DNA of 27,089 bases from assembly GCA_002328745.1 (NCBI GenBank), contig DCVQ01000004.1:1-27089 (forward strand), read 5' to 3'. Positions 1 to 6,480 of this stretch are shown here, one piece after another (the first letter of the stretch is position 1; the number at the start of each line of letters is the position of its first letter). Below the pieces are notes generated by a model. The model saw only the letters and a list, made by a program, of their open reading frames with translations, did not search any database and was not told where the DNA came from. Source of the stretch: Actinobacteria bacterium UBA2184. Lineage in GTDB: Bacteria > Actinomycetota > Coriobacteriia > Anaerosomatales > Anaerosomataceae. The translations under genes and the position numbers were made by a program.

Positions 1-187
1 CAAGTGGTTCAACGCTGACAAGGGCTACGGCTTCATCGAGCGCGAGGGTGGCGACCACCTGTTCGTCCACTTCTCCGAGATCCAGGGCGACGGCTTCAAG
101 TCGCTCGACGAGGGTCAGGCCGTCTCTTTCACCGAGGCCACCGGCCAGAACGGCAAGCAGCAGGCGACGCAGGTGCGCGCCCTCTAG
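1..187 (+). CDS. csp: Cold-shock protein, CspA family (5' end missing)
   Basis: Small cytoplasmic single-stranded nucleic-acid-binding protein, an RNA chaperone of the OB-fold CspA family. The reading frame begins at base 2 and runs 61 codons to TAG at 185-187. It carries both family hallmarks: the RNP1 motif KGYGFI and the RNP2 motif LFVHF, followed by the SEIQGDGFKSL segment. Csp proteins are about 66-68 residues long, so only about five N-terminal residues lie outside the window. The start codon, promoter and 5' UTR are not visible. A strong terminator follows 21 bases after the stop, so this is probably a monocistronic unit. Confidence 0.95.
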   Translation, partial: KWFNADKGYGFIEREGGDHLFVHFSEIQGDGFKSLDEGQAVSFTEATGQNGKQQATQVRAL

Positions 188-208
188 GCCACAGCCAAGA
201 GTGCTTCG

Positions 209-247
209 GAGCCGGGCAACCCGTCAGGGTTGTCCGGCTCTTTGTTT
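209..247 (+). terminator. Intrinsic terminator after the cold-shock gene
   Basis: A 14-bp stem pairs 209-222 with 227-240 (one G-U pair at 216/233) around the tetraloop GTCA, followed directly by TTTGTTTG. It is GC-rich at the base, has a T-rich tail and lies just after the csp stop codon, so it should end csp transcription. Confidence 0.9.
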
Positions 248-344
248 GTGGTTCGTGCGGTCGCGCTGCGAATCTACCGGATTTCTCTCCAAATGTGACG
301 TCCAACACAAAGAATCTTCTTCCATATGCCGATAAATTCGTTCA

Positions 345-743
345 GTGGCGACCGGAATGCGAAGGGGCGGCGTGTACACGGTGACGCAGGGTGACTGGCG
401 ACCGGGCGAGGCGCCTCCGGGAGACTCCATATCGGTGATCGCCGCGCGGGACGCCGTGTTGAAGTGCTTCTCGGCCACGCACGGACCCCGCTTCGCGCAG
501 GCGCGGCAGCAACTGGGCCAGGACGCCAGCGAGGACGCAGTCCGCGAGAGCGTGGAGGCGCTGCTTCGTCTCGCGTTCCGGCAGGCGGGCGGGTCGTTCG
601 ACAGTCCAACGCGCGACGACCTCGTTCGTGTGGTCGATTTCCTCGCCGAACGCTCATTGGAGTGGGGCATCCCCGCCGAGGTCGTGTTCGAGAATCACCG
701 CGAGACGACGCGGATGCTCGGCCGGGTGACGAGCGAGTCCTGA
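345..743 (+). CDS. Uncharacterised small helical protein
   Basis: I do not recognise this family. The frame from GTG 345 encodes 132 residues, mostly predicted helix. It has no signal peptide or membrane segment, so it is probably cytoplasmic. Visible blocks include ARDAVLKCF, SEDAVRESVEALLRLAF, TRDDLVRVVDFLAERSLEWG and AEVVFENHRETTRM. The alternation of charged and hydrophobic residues is convincingly protein-like, unlike the overlapping minus-strand frames. The start is uncertain: GTG 345 has no ribosome-binding site, whereas in-frame GTG 372 and GTG 381 lie downstream of GAAGGGGCGG (361-370) and would give 123- or 120-residue proteins. It lies alone between the csp terminator and the ABC-F gene, 50 bases from the latter. 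Confidence 0.6.
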   Translation: MATGMRRGGVYTVTQGDWRPGEAPPGDSISVIAARDAVLKCFSATHGPRFAQARQQLGQDASEDAVRESVEALLRLAFRQAGGSFDSPTRDDLVRVVDFLAERSLEWGIPAEVVFENHRETTRMLGRVTSES

Positions 744-793
744 CCTGGTGCGATCCCTCGGGCGGTTAGGTCCTTCCTGGTATCCTGTGCAGC

Positions 794-2803
794 GTGATCA
801 TCTCAGTCGACCATGTGACCAAGACCATCGGCGAACGCGTCCTTCTCTCGGACGCGTTCCTTCGCGTCGGCGCGCGAGACCGTGTGGCCCTCGTGGGCGC
901 GAATGGCACCGGGAAGACCACCCTCCTCGATATCATCGCCGGCGAGCAGGAGGCCGACTCGGGCAGCATCGTGCGGGCGAAGGACGCGACGATCGGCTAC
1001 CTCCGCCAGGAGGCCATCGAGATGCGCGGGCGCTCGGTTCTGGCGGAAGCCCTCTCCGAGGCGTCCGGTATCCAGGGTCTCGAGCACCGCATCAGAGTGC
1101 TGGCCGACGAACTGGAGACCGCAGCCCCCGAGGACACGGAGGCGCTTCTTGCCGAGTACGGACGGCTCCAGGAGCGCTACGAGCACCTCGGCGGCTACAC
1201 GGTAGAAGCGGACGCGCGCGCCGTCCTGACCGGTCTCGGGTTCAAGGAGCGGGATTTCGACCGCGATGTGGCCGAGCTTTCGGGAGGCTGGCTGATGCGC
1301 ATCGCGCTCGCGAAACTGCTGCTCGTGGAGCCGGACGTGCTGCTCCTGGACGAGCCGACCAACCATCTCGATCTGGAGAGCGTGCTGTGGCTCGAAGGTT
1401 TCCTCAGGAACTACGAGGGAGCGGTGCTGCTCGTCAGCCACGATCGGTCGTTCATGGACACCCTCGTCACGCGTGTCGCCGAGATCGAGCGCTCTGCGCT
1501 CACCGTCTACCACGGCACGTACTCGGACTACGAACGGCAGAAGGTGGGCGACCGGGAACGCCTTGCGGCCGCGGCCAAGCAACAGGAGCGGTTCATCGCC
1601 CAGCAGGAGCGGTTCATCGAGCGTTTCCGCTACAAGAACACGAAGGCCAAGGCCGTCCAGAGCCGCATCAAGGCGCTTGAGCGCGTGGAGCGCATCGAGC
1701 TGCCCGAGGAGCGCAAGTCGGTCCGGTTCGCGTTCCCGCAGCCCGAGCGAACGGGTGAAGAGGTCATCGCTCTCGAGCACGCCTCGAAGGCGTACGGAGA
1801 CAACGTCGTCTACGACGACCTGTCGGTCACGCTGTACCGCGGCGACAAGGTCGCGCTCGTCGGACCGAACGGAGCCGGCAAGTCGACGTTGCTCCGCATG
1901 CTCGCGGGCGACCTCGCGGCCGACTCGGGGGAGCGTAGGCTGGGCCAGAAGGTCACGGTGGCGTACTTCGCCCAACACCAGCTCGAGGCGCTTCGGCCGT
2001 CTTCGACGGTGCTTGCCGAGCTGATGGACGCGTCACCGGGCTGGACCCAGGAGCAGGCGCGTACGCTGCTGGGCACGTTCCTGTTCCACGGTGACGACGT
2101 GAAGAAGCTGGTGAAGGTCCTCTCGGGGGGAGAGCGTGCCCGTCTCGCGCTGGCGAAGATGCTGGTGAAGCCGGCGTCGCTGCTGTGCCTCGACGAGCCG
2201 ACGAACCATCTCGACATCCAGGGCCGCAACGTGCTCGAGCACGCGCTGCAACAGTACACCGGTACGATCGTGCTCATCACCCACGATCGCCACCTGATCG
2301 GCGCCATCGCCAACAAGGTGGCCGATGTGCGGGACGGCGGTGTGACTCTCTACGACGGCGACTACGCGTACTACCGCGACAAGCGCGAGGCGCTCGAACG
2401 GTCCGGGGCGTGGGAAGGTGGGCGCGCCGGCGGGCGCGACAGCCTCGCGAGGGCGTCGTCCGCTCGCGCGGGTTCGCAGGCGCCTACCGCGGCCCCGCGG
2501 CCCCGACAAGACAAGGACGCGCGACGCGCGGAGGCCGAAGCCCGGAACCGCCGGTACCGCGGCACCAAGGACGCCCGTCGGCGTGTGGCGTCGGTGGAAC
2601 GCGAACTGGCCGACGCGCAGGCCCGGCATGACGAACTCATAGTCGCGCTCGGGGACTCCTCGCTGTACGAAGACAAGGCGAGGTTCTCCGCCACGATGGA
2701 GGAGTACACCTCGGTGAAGCGCCGGATCGCGGACCTCGAGTCCGAATGGGTGGAGTTGTCGCAACGGATCGAGGACCTCGAGGCAGAGGACGGTCCCTCG
2801 TAA
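794..2803 (+). CDS. ABC-F family ATPase (ribosome-associated type)
   Basis: Soluble protein with two ABC ATPase domains and no membrane domain, typical of ABC-F factors (EttA, Uup, YkpA, antibiotic-resistance ARE types) that act at the ribosomal E site. In 669 residues, domain 1 has Walker A GANGTGKT at 35-42, signature LSGGW at 162-166 and Walker B DVLLLDEPTNHLD at 181-193. The charged linker at about 240-310 is the P-site tRNA interaction motif region. Domain 2 has Walker A GPNGAGKST at 357-365, LSGGER at 443-448 and LLCLDEPTNHLD at 463-474. A basic stretch and a coiled coil (about 570-669) follow, as in Uup-like members. The GTG start is fixed by the conserved N-terminal IISVDHVTK; no clear ribosome-binding site precedes it. 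The exact subfamily and any antibiotic role cannot be told from sequence alone. Confidence 0.93.
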   Translation: MIISVDHVTKTIGERVLLSDAFLRVGARDRVALVGANGTGKTTLLDIIAGEQEADSGSIVRAKDATIGYLRQEAIEMRGRSVLAEALSEASGIQGLEHRIRVLADELETAAPEDTEALLAEYGRLQERYEHLGGYTVEADARAVLTGLGFKERDFDRDVAELSGGWLMRIALAKLLLVEPDVLLLDEPTNHLDLESVLWLEGFLRNYEGAVLLVSHDRSFMDTLVTRVAEIERSALTVYHGTYSDYERQKVGDRERLAAAAKQQERFIAQQERFIERFRYKNTKAKAVQSRIKALERVERIELPEERKSVRFAFPQPERTGEEVIALEHASKAYGDNVVYDDLSVTLYRGDKVALVGPNGAGKSTLLRMLAGDLAADSGERRLGQKVTVAYFAQHQLEALRPSSTVLAELMDASPGWTQEQARTLLGTFLFHGDDVKKLVKVLSGGERARLALAKMLVKPASLLCLDEPTNHLDIQGRNVLEHALQQYTGTIVLITHDRHLIGAIANKVADVRDGGVTLYDGDYAYYRDKREALERSGAWEGGRAGGRDSLARASSARAGSQAPTAAPRPRQDKDARRAEAEARNRRYRGTKDARRRVASVERELADAQARHDELIVALGDSSLYEDKARFSATMEEYTSVKRRIADLESEWVELSQRIEDLEAEDGPS

Positions 2804-2884
2804 CGCGTGCGGTCTTTCGCGCAATCGGGTGCTTGGTGGGGCGCAATCCGCCGCCATGCGATCGAGGCCGACTATGTAACTATA

Positions 2885-2913
2885 TTTACAATCTTTCCGT
2901 GCTCTGCTATACA
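2885..2913 (+). promoter_or_regulatory. Sigma70-type promoter of the nuo operon
   Basis: TTTACA (2885-2890) and TATACA (2908-2913) are separated by exactly 17 bases in a locally AT-rich island of an otherwise very GC-rich region. This predicts a transcript start near 2920 and a leader of about 130 bases before nuoA. A short palindrome, GTAA-N6-TTAC (2876-2889), overlaps the -35 box and could be an operator. Confidence 0.6.
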
Positions 2914-2976
2914 CGCACACAGACCCCTCATGGCTTCTTGGCCGACGGTTGCGGCTCACGGGCAGGTGATGTCGTT

Positions 2977-3038
2977 CCGGGAGGGAACTCTCCGGTAGGA
3001 TGGGCCGATGCCGATCCCGGAGAGACGGTCGTGACCGT
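2977..3038 (+). promoter_or_regulatory. Nuo leader with competing hairpins
   Basis: CTCTCCGG at 2988-2995 is a perfect complement of CCGGAGAG at 3017-3024, and it can alternatively pair with CCGGGAG at 2977-2983. The two pairings exclude each other. A further small hairpin (ACGGT/ACCGT, 3025-3038) stands immediately before the GGGGGG ribosome-binding site at 3041-3046. The layout resembles a translational or transcriptional switch, but it matches no riboswitch class that I recognise. Confidence 0.3.
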
Positions 3039-3052
3039 GCGGGGGGACGCTG

Positions 3053-3415
3053 GTGAGTTCAGAAGACAGCCTGTTGTTCGTGGTAGGTCTGCTCGCGGGT
3101 CCTATCGCGTTCCTGGCGCTGATGCTGGGCGTCAACCGCCTGCTGGCCCCGAAGCGGCCGAACGCGCTCAAGAACTCCGCCTACGAATGCGGCATACCGC
3201 AGGCCGCATCGCCGTGGCGTTCGGTCAACGTGCGGTATTCGACAGCCGCGCTTCTGCTGGTGATCTTCGACGCGGAGATGGCGCTTCTGCTTGCCGTCGC
3301 CTCGGGTGTTCGCGGTTCGCTGGTCGCCGGCATCGAGGTGGCGGCGCTCGTGCTCTTCCTCGCATTCGGCCTCCTCTACGCATGGAAGAAGGGCGCGCTC
3401 AGATGGCCGGCGTAG
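3053..3415 (+). CDS. nuoA: NADH-quinone oxidoreductase subunit A
   Basis: Membrane subunit of respiratory complex I that helps shape the quinone cavity beside NuoH and NuoJ. The 120 residues hold three hydrophobic segments (about 7-30, 62-84, 90-112). The family signature is present: the loop SAYECGIP (Cys46, which sits near the quinone tunnel in this family) and IFDAE with Asp73 and Glu75 in TM2. The GTG start follows the strong purine run GGGGGG at 3041-3046. It is the first gene of the nuo operon, and its 3' end overlaps nuoB by 13 bases, indicating coupled translation. Confidence 0.95.
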   Translation: MSSEDSLLFVVGLLAGPIAFLALMLGVNRLLAPKRPNALKNSAYECGIPQAASPWRSVNVRYSTAALLLVIFDAEMALLLAVASGVRGSLVAGIEVAALVLFLAFGLLYAWKKGALRWPA

Positions 3416-3978
3416 ACGATTTCGCGCAGGTCCTGGAGTCCGTGCCCGGCGGAGGCATCATCCTGACGAGCGTGGATGCTGTCGCCGACTGGGCGCGCGG
3501 GCACTCGCTCTGGATGATGCCGATGGGCACGGCATGCTGCGCGATGGAGCTCATCGCCGCGTCCTTCTCGCGTTTCGACTTCGACCGGCACGGCTCGATC
3601 CCCCGGCCGGACCCGCGACACACCGACGTGATGGTCGTGGCCGGGACGATCACCCGCAAGATGGCTCCGGCGGTGAAGCTGCTGTGGGAGCAGATGCCCG
3701 ACCCGAAGTGGTGCATCGCCATGGGGAACTGCGCGATCTCGGGCGGCATCTTCTACTACGACACGTACTCGGTCGTGCGCGGGGTGGACGAGTTCCTCCC
3801 GGTCGACGTCTACATCGCGGGTTGCCCCCCGCGCCCCGAGGCGCTTCAGGACGCGGTGCTGCGCCTGCGGGAGAAGGTTCGGGCAGACTCCATGTCGCCG
3901 GGTCGTCGTCGCGCCATCGAAGGGGTCCTGCCTCTTCCCACTGCCGGTGACGGCACGGCGGAGGGCGGATCCGAATGA
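3403..3978 (+). CDS. nuoB: NADH-quinone oxidoreductase subunit B
   Basis: Peripheral-arm subunit that binds N2, the last [4Fe-4S] cluster before quinone. In 191 residues the four cluster ligands are visible: the tandem pair Cys45-Cys46 in MGTACCAMEL, Cys110 in MGNCAISGG and Cys141 in AGCPPRPE. ATG 3403 is chosen because the protein then begins at the usual family position; the frame is open far upstream but without homology. GAAGAAGGG (3384-3392) serves as the ribosome-binding site. The gene overlaps nuoA by 13 bases and nuoC by four (ATGA). In this operon NuoB would receive electrons from the fused NuoI flavoprotein encoded at 6471. Confidence 0.97.
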   Translation: MAGVDDFAQVLESVPGGGIILTSVDAVADWARGHSLWMMPMGTACCAMELIAASFSRFDFDRHGSIPRPDPRHTDVMVVAGTITRKMAPAVKLLWEQMPDPKWCIAMGNCAISGGIFYYDTYSVVRGVDEFLPVDVYIAGCPPRPEALQDAVLRLREKVRADSMSPGRRRAIEGVLPLPTAGDGTAEGGSE

Positions 3979-4436
3979 GCCTCGTCGAGCTCCGCGAGCA
4001 TCTGTGCGCGACGTTCCCCGATCTGTGCCCGTTGTTCTCGATCGAGTTCGGCGACGGTGTGCTCCAGGTCGGTCCGGAGCGGCTCCATGAAGCGATGGAG
4101 GGCCTGAAGACGCTCGGCTTCGACATGCTGGGCATGGTCACCGCGGTGGATTTCGGTGAGGAGTTCGAGCTCGTATATCGGTTGCGGGCGAGAGAGATGG
4201 GCGTCGCGATCATCGTGCGTGCGCGCCTGCCGCGGCACACGCCCCGGGCGGCGAGCGTGACCGACCTATGGCCCGCGGCCGACTGGCACGAGCGCGAGGT
4301 GTACGACCTGTTCGGGATCGTGTTCGAGGGTCATCCGGACTTGCGGCGCATACTCCTGCCCGATGACTGGGTCGGCCACCCGCTGCGCAAGGACTACGAG
4401 GACCCGTCGATCATCCGAAGGCCGGACTACCGATGA
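3975..4436 (+). CDS. nuoC: NADH-quinone oxidoreductase subunit C (30 kDa)
   Basis: Peripheral-arm scaffold subunit of complex I. The 153 residues end with the family signature WHEREVYDLFGI, HPDLRRILLPDDW and GHPLRKDY. NuoC is a separate gene here, not fused to NuoD as in E. coli. It has no cofactor ligands. At 153 residues it is at the short end for the family; the C-terminal extension found in some bacteria is missing. It is coupled to both neighbours through ATGA overlaps, and GGAGGGCGG upstream of ATG 3975 provides the ribosome-binding site. Confidence 0.95.
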   Translation: MSLVELREHLCATFPDLCPLFSIEFGDGVLQVGPERLHEAMEGLKTLGFDMLGMVTAVDFGEEFELVYRLRAREMGVAIIVRARLPRHTPRAASVTDLWPAADWHEREVYDLFGIVFEGHPDLRRILLPDDWVGHPLRKDYEDPSIIRRPDYR

Positions 4437-5536
4437 GCGAACGCCTGGTCGTGAACATCGGCCCGTCCCATCCGTCCACGCATGGCGTCTGCAGGATCGT
4501 CGTGGAGCTCGATGGCGAGATCGTGACACACGCCGAGCCCATCATCGGCCACCTGCATCGCGGCATCGAGAAGATGGCCGAGAACCGCACGTACCTGCAG
4601 ATCGTGCCGCTGACCGACCGGCTGGACTACGTCGGCTCGATGTACGCGAACTGGGCGTACTGCCGGGCGGTCGAGCGTCTCGCGGGTATCCGCGTGCCCG
4701 AGCGCGCCGAGTACATCCGGGTGATCGTCTGTGAGCTGCAGAGGATCGCGAGCCACATGATGGGGATCGGATCGGCGGCGGCCGACACCGGGGCGTTCAC
4801 CGTGTTCATGTACGCGTTCGAGCAGCGCGAGCTGGTCGTCGACCTGTTCGAGGCGCTGTGCGGTTCGCGGCTCACCTACAACTACGTCCGTCCCGGCGGG
4901 GTGTCCGCCGATCTGCCCGATGGTTGGGTCGACAGATGCCGCACGTTCATCAAAGGCCACCCCGACGCGATGCGCGAGATCGATCGGATGCTGTTCGGCA
5001 ACGTGATCTTCCGCGCGCGCACCAAGGGCATCGGCGTGCTCGATGCAGCTGATGCTGTTGCATGGGGGGCATCCGGACCGGTCGCCCGCGGCTCGGGAGT
5101 CGACTACGACCTCAGGCGGGACGACCCGTACTCGATGTACCCGCGCTTCGACTTCACCGTGCCGCTCGGCGAGCGCGGCGACTCGTACGACCGTGCGAGA
5201 GTGCGCCTGTGGGAGTGCGTCGAGAGCTGCCGGATCGTGGAGCAGGCGCTGGACCAGCTGGCCGAGTACGAGCCCGGCGTGATCATGACCGAGGGGCTGC
5301 CGAGACTGCTCGCGCCGGGGCGTGGGGACGCGTACGACCACATCGAGAGCGCGAGAGGATGCCTCGGCGTGTACCTCGTGAGCGACGGCGGCGTGTGTCC
5401 GTACCGCATGAAGGTGCGATCGCCCGCGTTCAGCAACCTTGCGCTGTTGCCCCTGCTCGCCACCGGCCACACGCTCTCCGACCTCATCGTGGTCCTCGGT
5501 TCGCTGGACCCGGTCTTCGGGGAGGTGGACCGGTGA
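4433..5536 (+). CDS. nuoD: NADH-quinone oxidoreductase subunit D (49 kDa)
   Basis: Peripheral-arm subunit of complex I, related to the [NiFe]-hydrogenase large subunit, that forms the quinone site with NuoB. In 367 residues the quinone-binding pair of the family is intact: His17 in GPSHPSTHG (equivalent to Thermus Nqo4 His38) and Tyr66 in DRLDY (equivalent to Tyr87). Downstream blocks RVPERAEYIRVI, NYVRPGGVSADLPDGW and the C-terminal FGEVDR are typical. There are no hydrogenase-type CxxC metal ligands, so this is a true quinone reductase subunit and not a hydrogenase. It overlaps nuoC (ATGA) and nuoH (GTGA). Confidence 0.96.
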   Translation: MSERLVVNIGPSHPSTHGVCRIVVELDGEIVTHAEPIIGHLHRGIEKMAENRTYLQIVPLTDRLDYVGSMYANWAYCRAVERLAGIRVPERAEYIRVIVCELQRIASHMMGIGSAAADTGAFTVFMYAFEQRELVVDLFEALCGSRLTYNYVRPGGVSADLPDGWVDRCRTFIKGHPDAMREIDRMLFGNVIFRARTKGIGVLDAADAVAWGASGPVARGSGVDYDLRRDDPYSMYPRFDFTVPLGERGDSYDRARVRLWECVESCRIVEQALDQLAEYEPGVIMTEGLPRLLAPGRGDAYDHIESARGCLGVYLVSDGGVCPYRMKVRSPAFSNLALLPLLATGHTLSDLIVVLGSLDPVFGEVDR

Positions 5537-6480
5537 GCCTGCTTCTCGGATTCGCGTACGGGCTCGCCGCCGTCGGTCTGATCGCGGGTGGAGCGGTCAT
5601 CGGCGTGTGGTGGGAGCGGAAGGTGGCGGGACGCATCCAGCTGCGGCTGGGCCCGCAGCAGCTCGGCCCGGCAGGCGTGTTCCAGATGCTCGCCGACGTT
5701 CCGAAGCTGCTCTTCAAAGAGGACATCGTGCCGTACGGCGCGGACCGTCCGACCTTCCGCTATGCGCCGATGCTGGTGTTCGCCCCGATCGCGGCCTCCG
5801 TCGCGGTGGTGCCGTTCTGGGCGGGGTGGGCCCCTCTGGATTCCGTGGTCGGCGTCGCGTTCTTCCTCGCGGTGCCGTCGGTGGCCGTGCTGGGCATGCT
5901 CCTGTCGGCGTGGGCGTCGCACAACACGCTGTCGACGATCGGCGGCATGCGCGCGGCTGCCCAGATGGTGAGCTACGAGGTTCCGCGCACGTTGGCCGTG
6001 CTGTCGGTGGTGGTGCTCGCGGGCTCGCTGCAGCCGACCGAGATCACCGGTGCGTGGCGCTGGTGGTGGGTGCCGCTGACGGCGGTCGGATTCCTCGTGT
6101 ACCTGATCGCGTCGGTGGCCGAGATGAACCGGGGCCCCTTCGACCTTCCGGAGGCCGAGTCCGAGCTCGTGGCGGGATACTTCGCCGACTACTCCGGATT
6201 CCGGTGGGCGATCTTCATGATGGCCGAGTACGGCTCGATGATCGCCGCAGCGCTCTTCGGCACCGCGCTGTTCCTCGGAGGCCCGGCGTGGTTCGCCGGC
6301 GTCGGCGGCCTGATCGCGTACGTCGGGGTGGCCTGCGTGATCATCACCGCGATCATGTGGGCGAAGTGGACCTTCCCGCGCATGCGGCAGGACCATCTGA
6401 TGACGTTCTGCTGGACGGTGCTGACACCGCTCGCACTCGTGCAGCTGCTGGTTGCGGGGGCGGTGGCCGTATGGCTGTGA
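5533..6480 (+). CDS. nuoH: NADH-quinone oxidoreductase subunit H
   Basis: Membrane subunit of complex I that docks the peripheral arm and lines the quinone channel. It is 315 residues long with about eight transmembrane helices. Conserved cytoplasmic loops are present: WWERKVAGRIQLRLGP, the QMLADVPKLLFKED segment, MVSYEVPRTL and the acidic loop AEMNRGPFDLPEAESELVAG, rich in the Glu residues linked to proton coupling. GTG 5533 is chosen because it overlaps the nuoD stop (GTGA) and starts at the usual first helix. The 3' end overlaps the fused nuoI gene by ten bases. Confidence 0.95.
   Translation: MSLLLGFAYGLAAVGLIAGGAVIGVWWERKVAGRIQLRLGPQQLGPAGVFQMLADVPKLLFKEDIVPYGADRPTFRYAPMLVFAPIAASVAVVPFWAGWAPLDSVVGVAFFLAVPSVAVLGMLLSAWASHNTLSTIGGMRAAAQMVSYEVPRTLAVLSVVVLAGSLQPTEITGAWRWWWVPLTAVGFLVYLIASVAEMNRGPFDLPEAESELVAGYFADYSGFRWAIFMMAEYGSMIAAALFGTALFLGGPAWFAGVGGLIAYVGVACVIITAIMWAKWTFPRMRQDHLMTFCWTVLTPLALVQLLVAGAVAVWL

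Noticed and set aside
803..1978. Long minus-strand open frame (391 codons) opposite the ABC-F gene, and similar frames opposite nuo, pilB, deoA and cobT
   Set aside because: These are GC-skew shadows of the plus-strand genes. Their translations are low-complexity, rich in Arg, Ala, Pro or His, with no motifs, and the opposite strand carries well-conserved families.
2930..2998. 22-codon frame in the nuo leader as a gene
   Set aside because: There is no ribosome-binding site, the start is only about ten bases from the predicted transcript start, and the composition is uninformative. It is kept only as a remark in the leader finding.
2746..3402. Upstream extension of the nuoB reading frame to base 2746
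   Set aside because: It runs through the promoter, the leader and all of nuoA without similarity. The NuoB family start corresponds to ATG 3403, which has a ribosome-binding site.
4433..5536. Membrane-bound [NiFe] hydrogenase (Ech/Mbh type) instead of complex I
   Set aside because: The NuoD homologue lacks both CxxC nickel-ligand motifs and keeps the quinone-site His17 and Tyr66; nuoA, nuoJ and nuoK are present as in true complex I.
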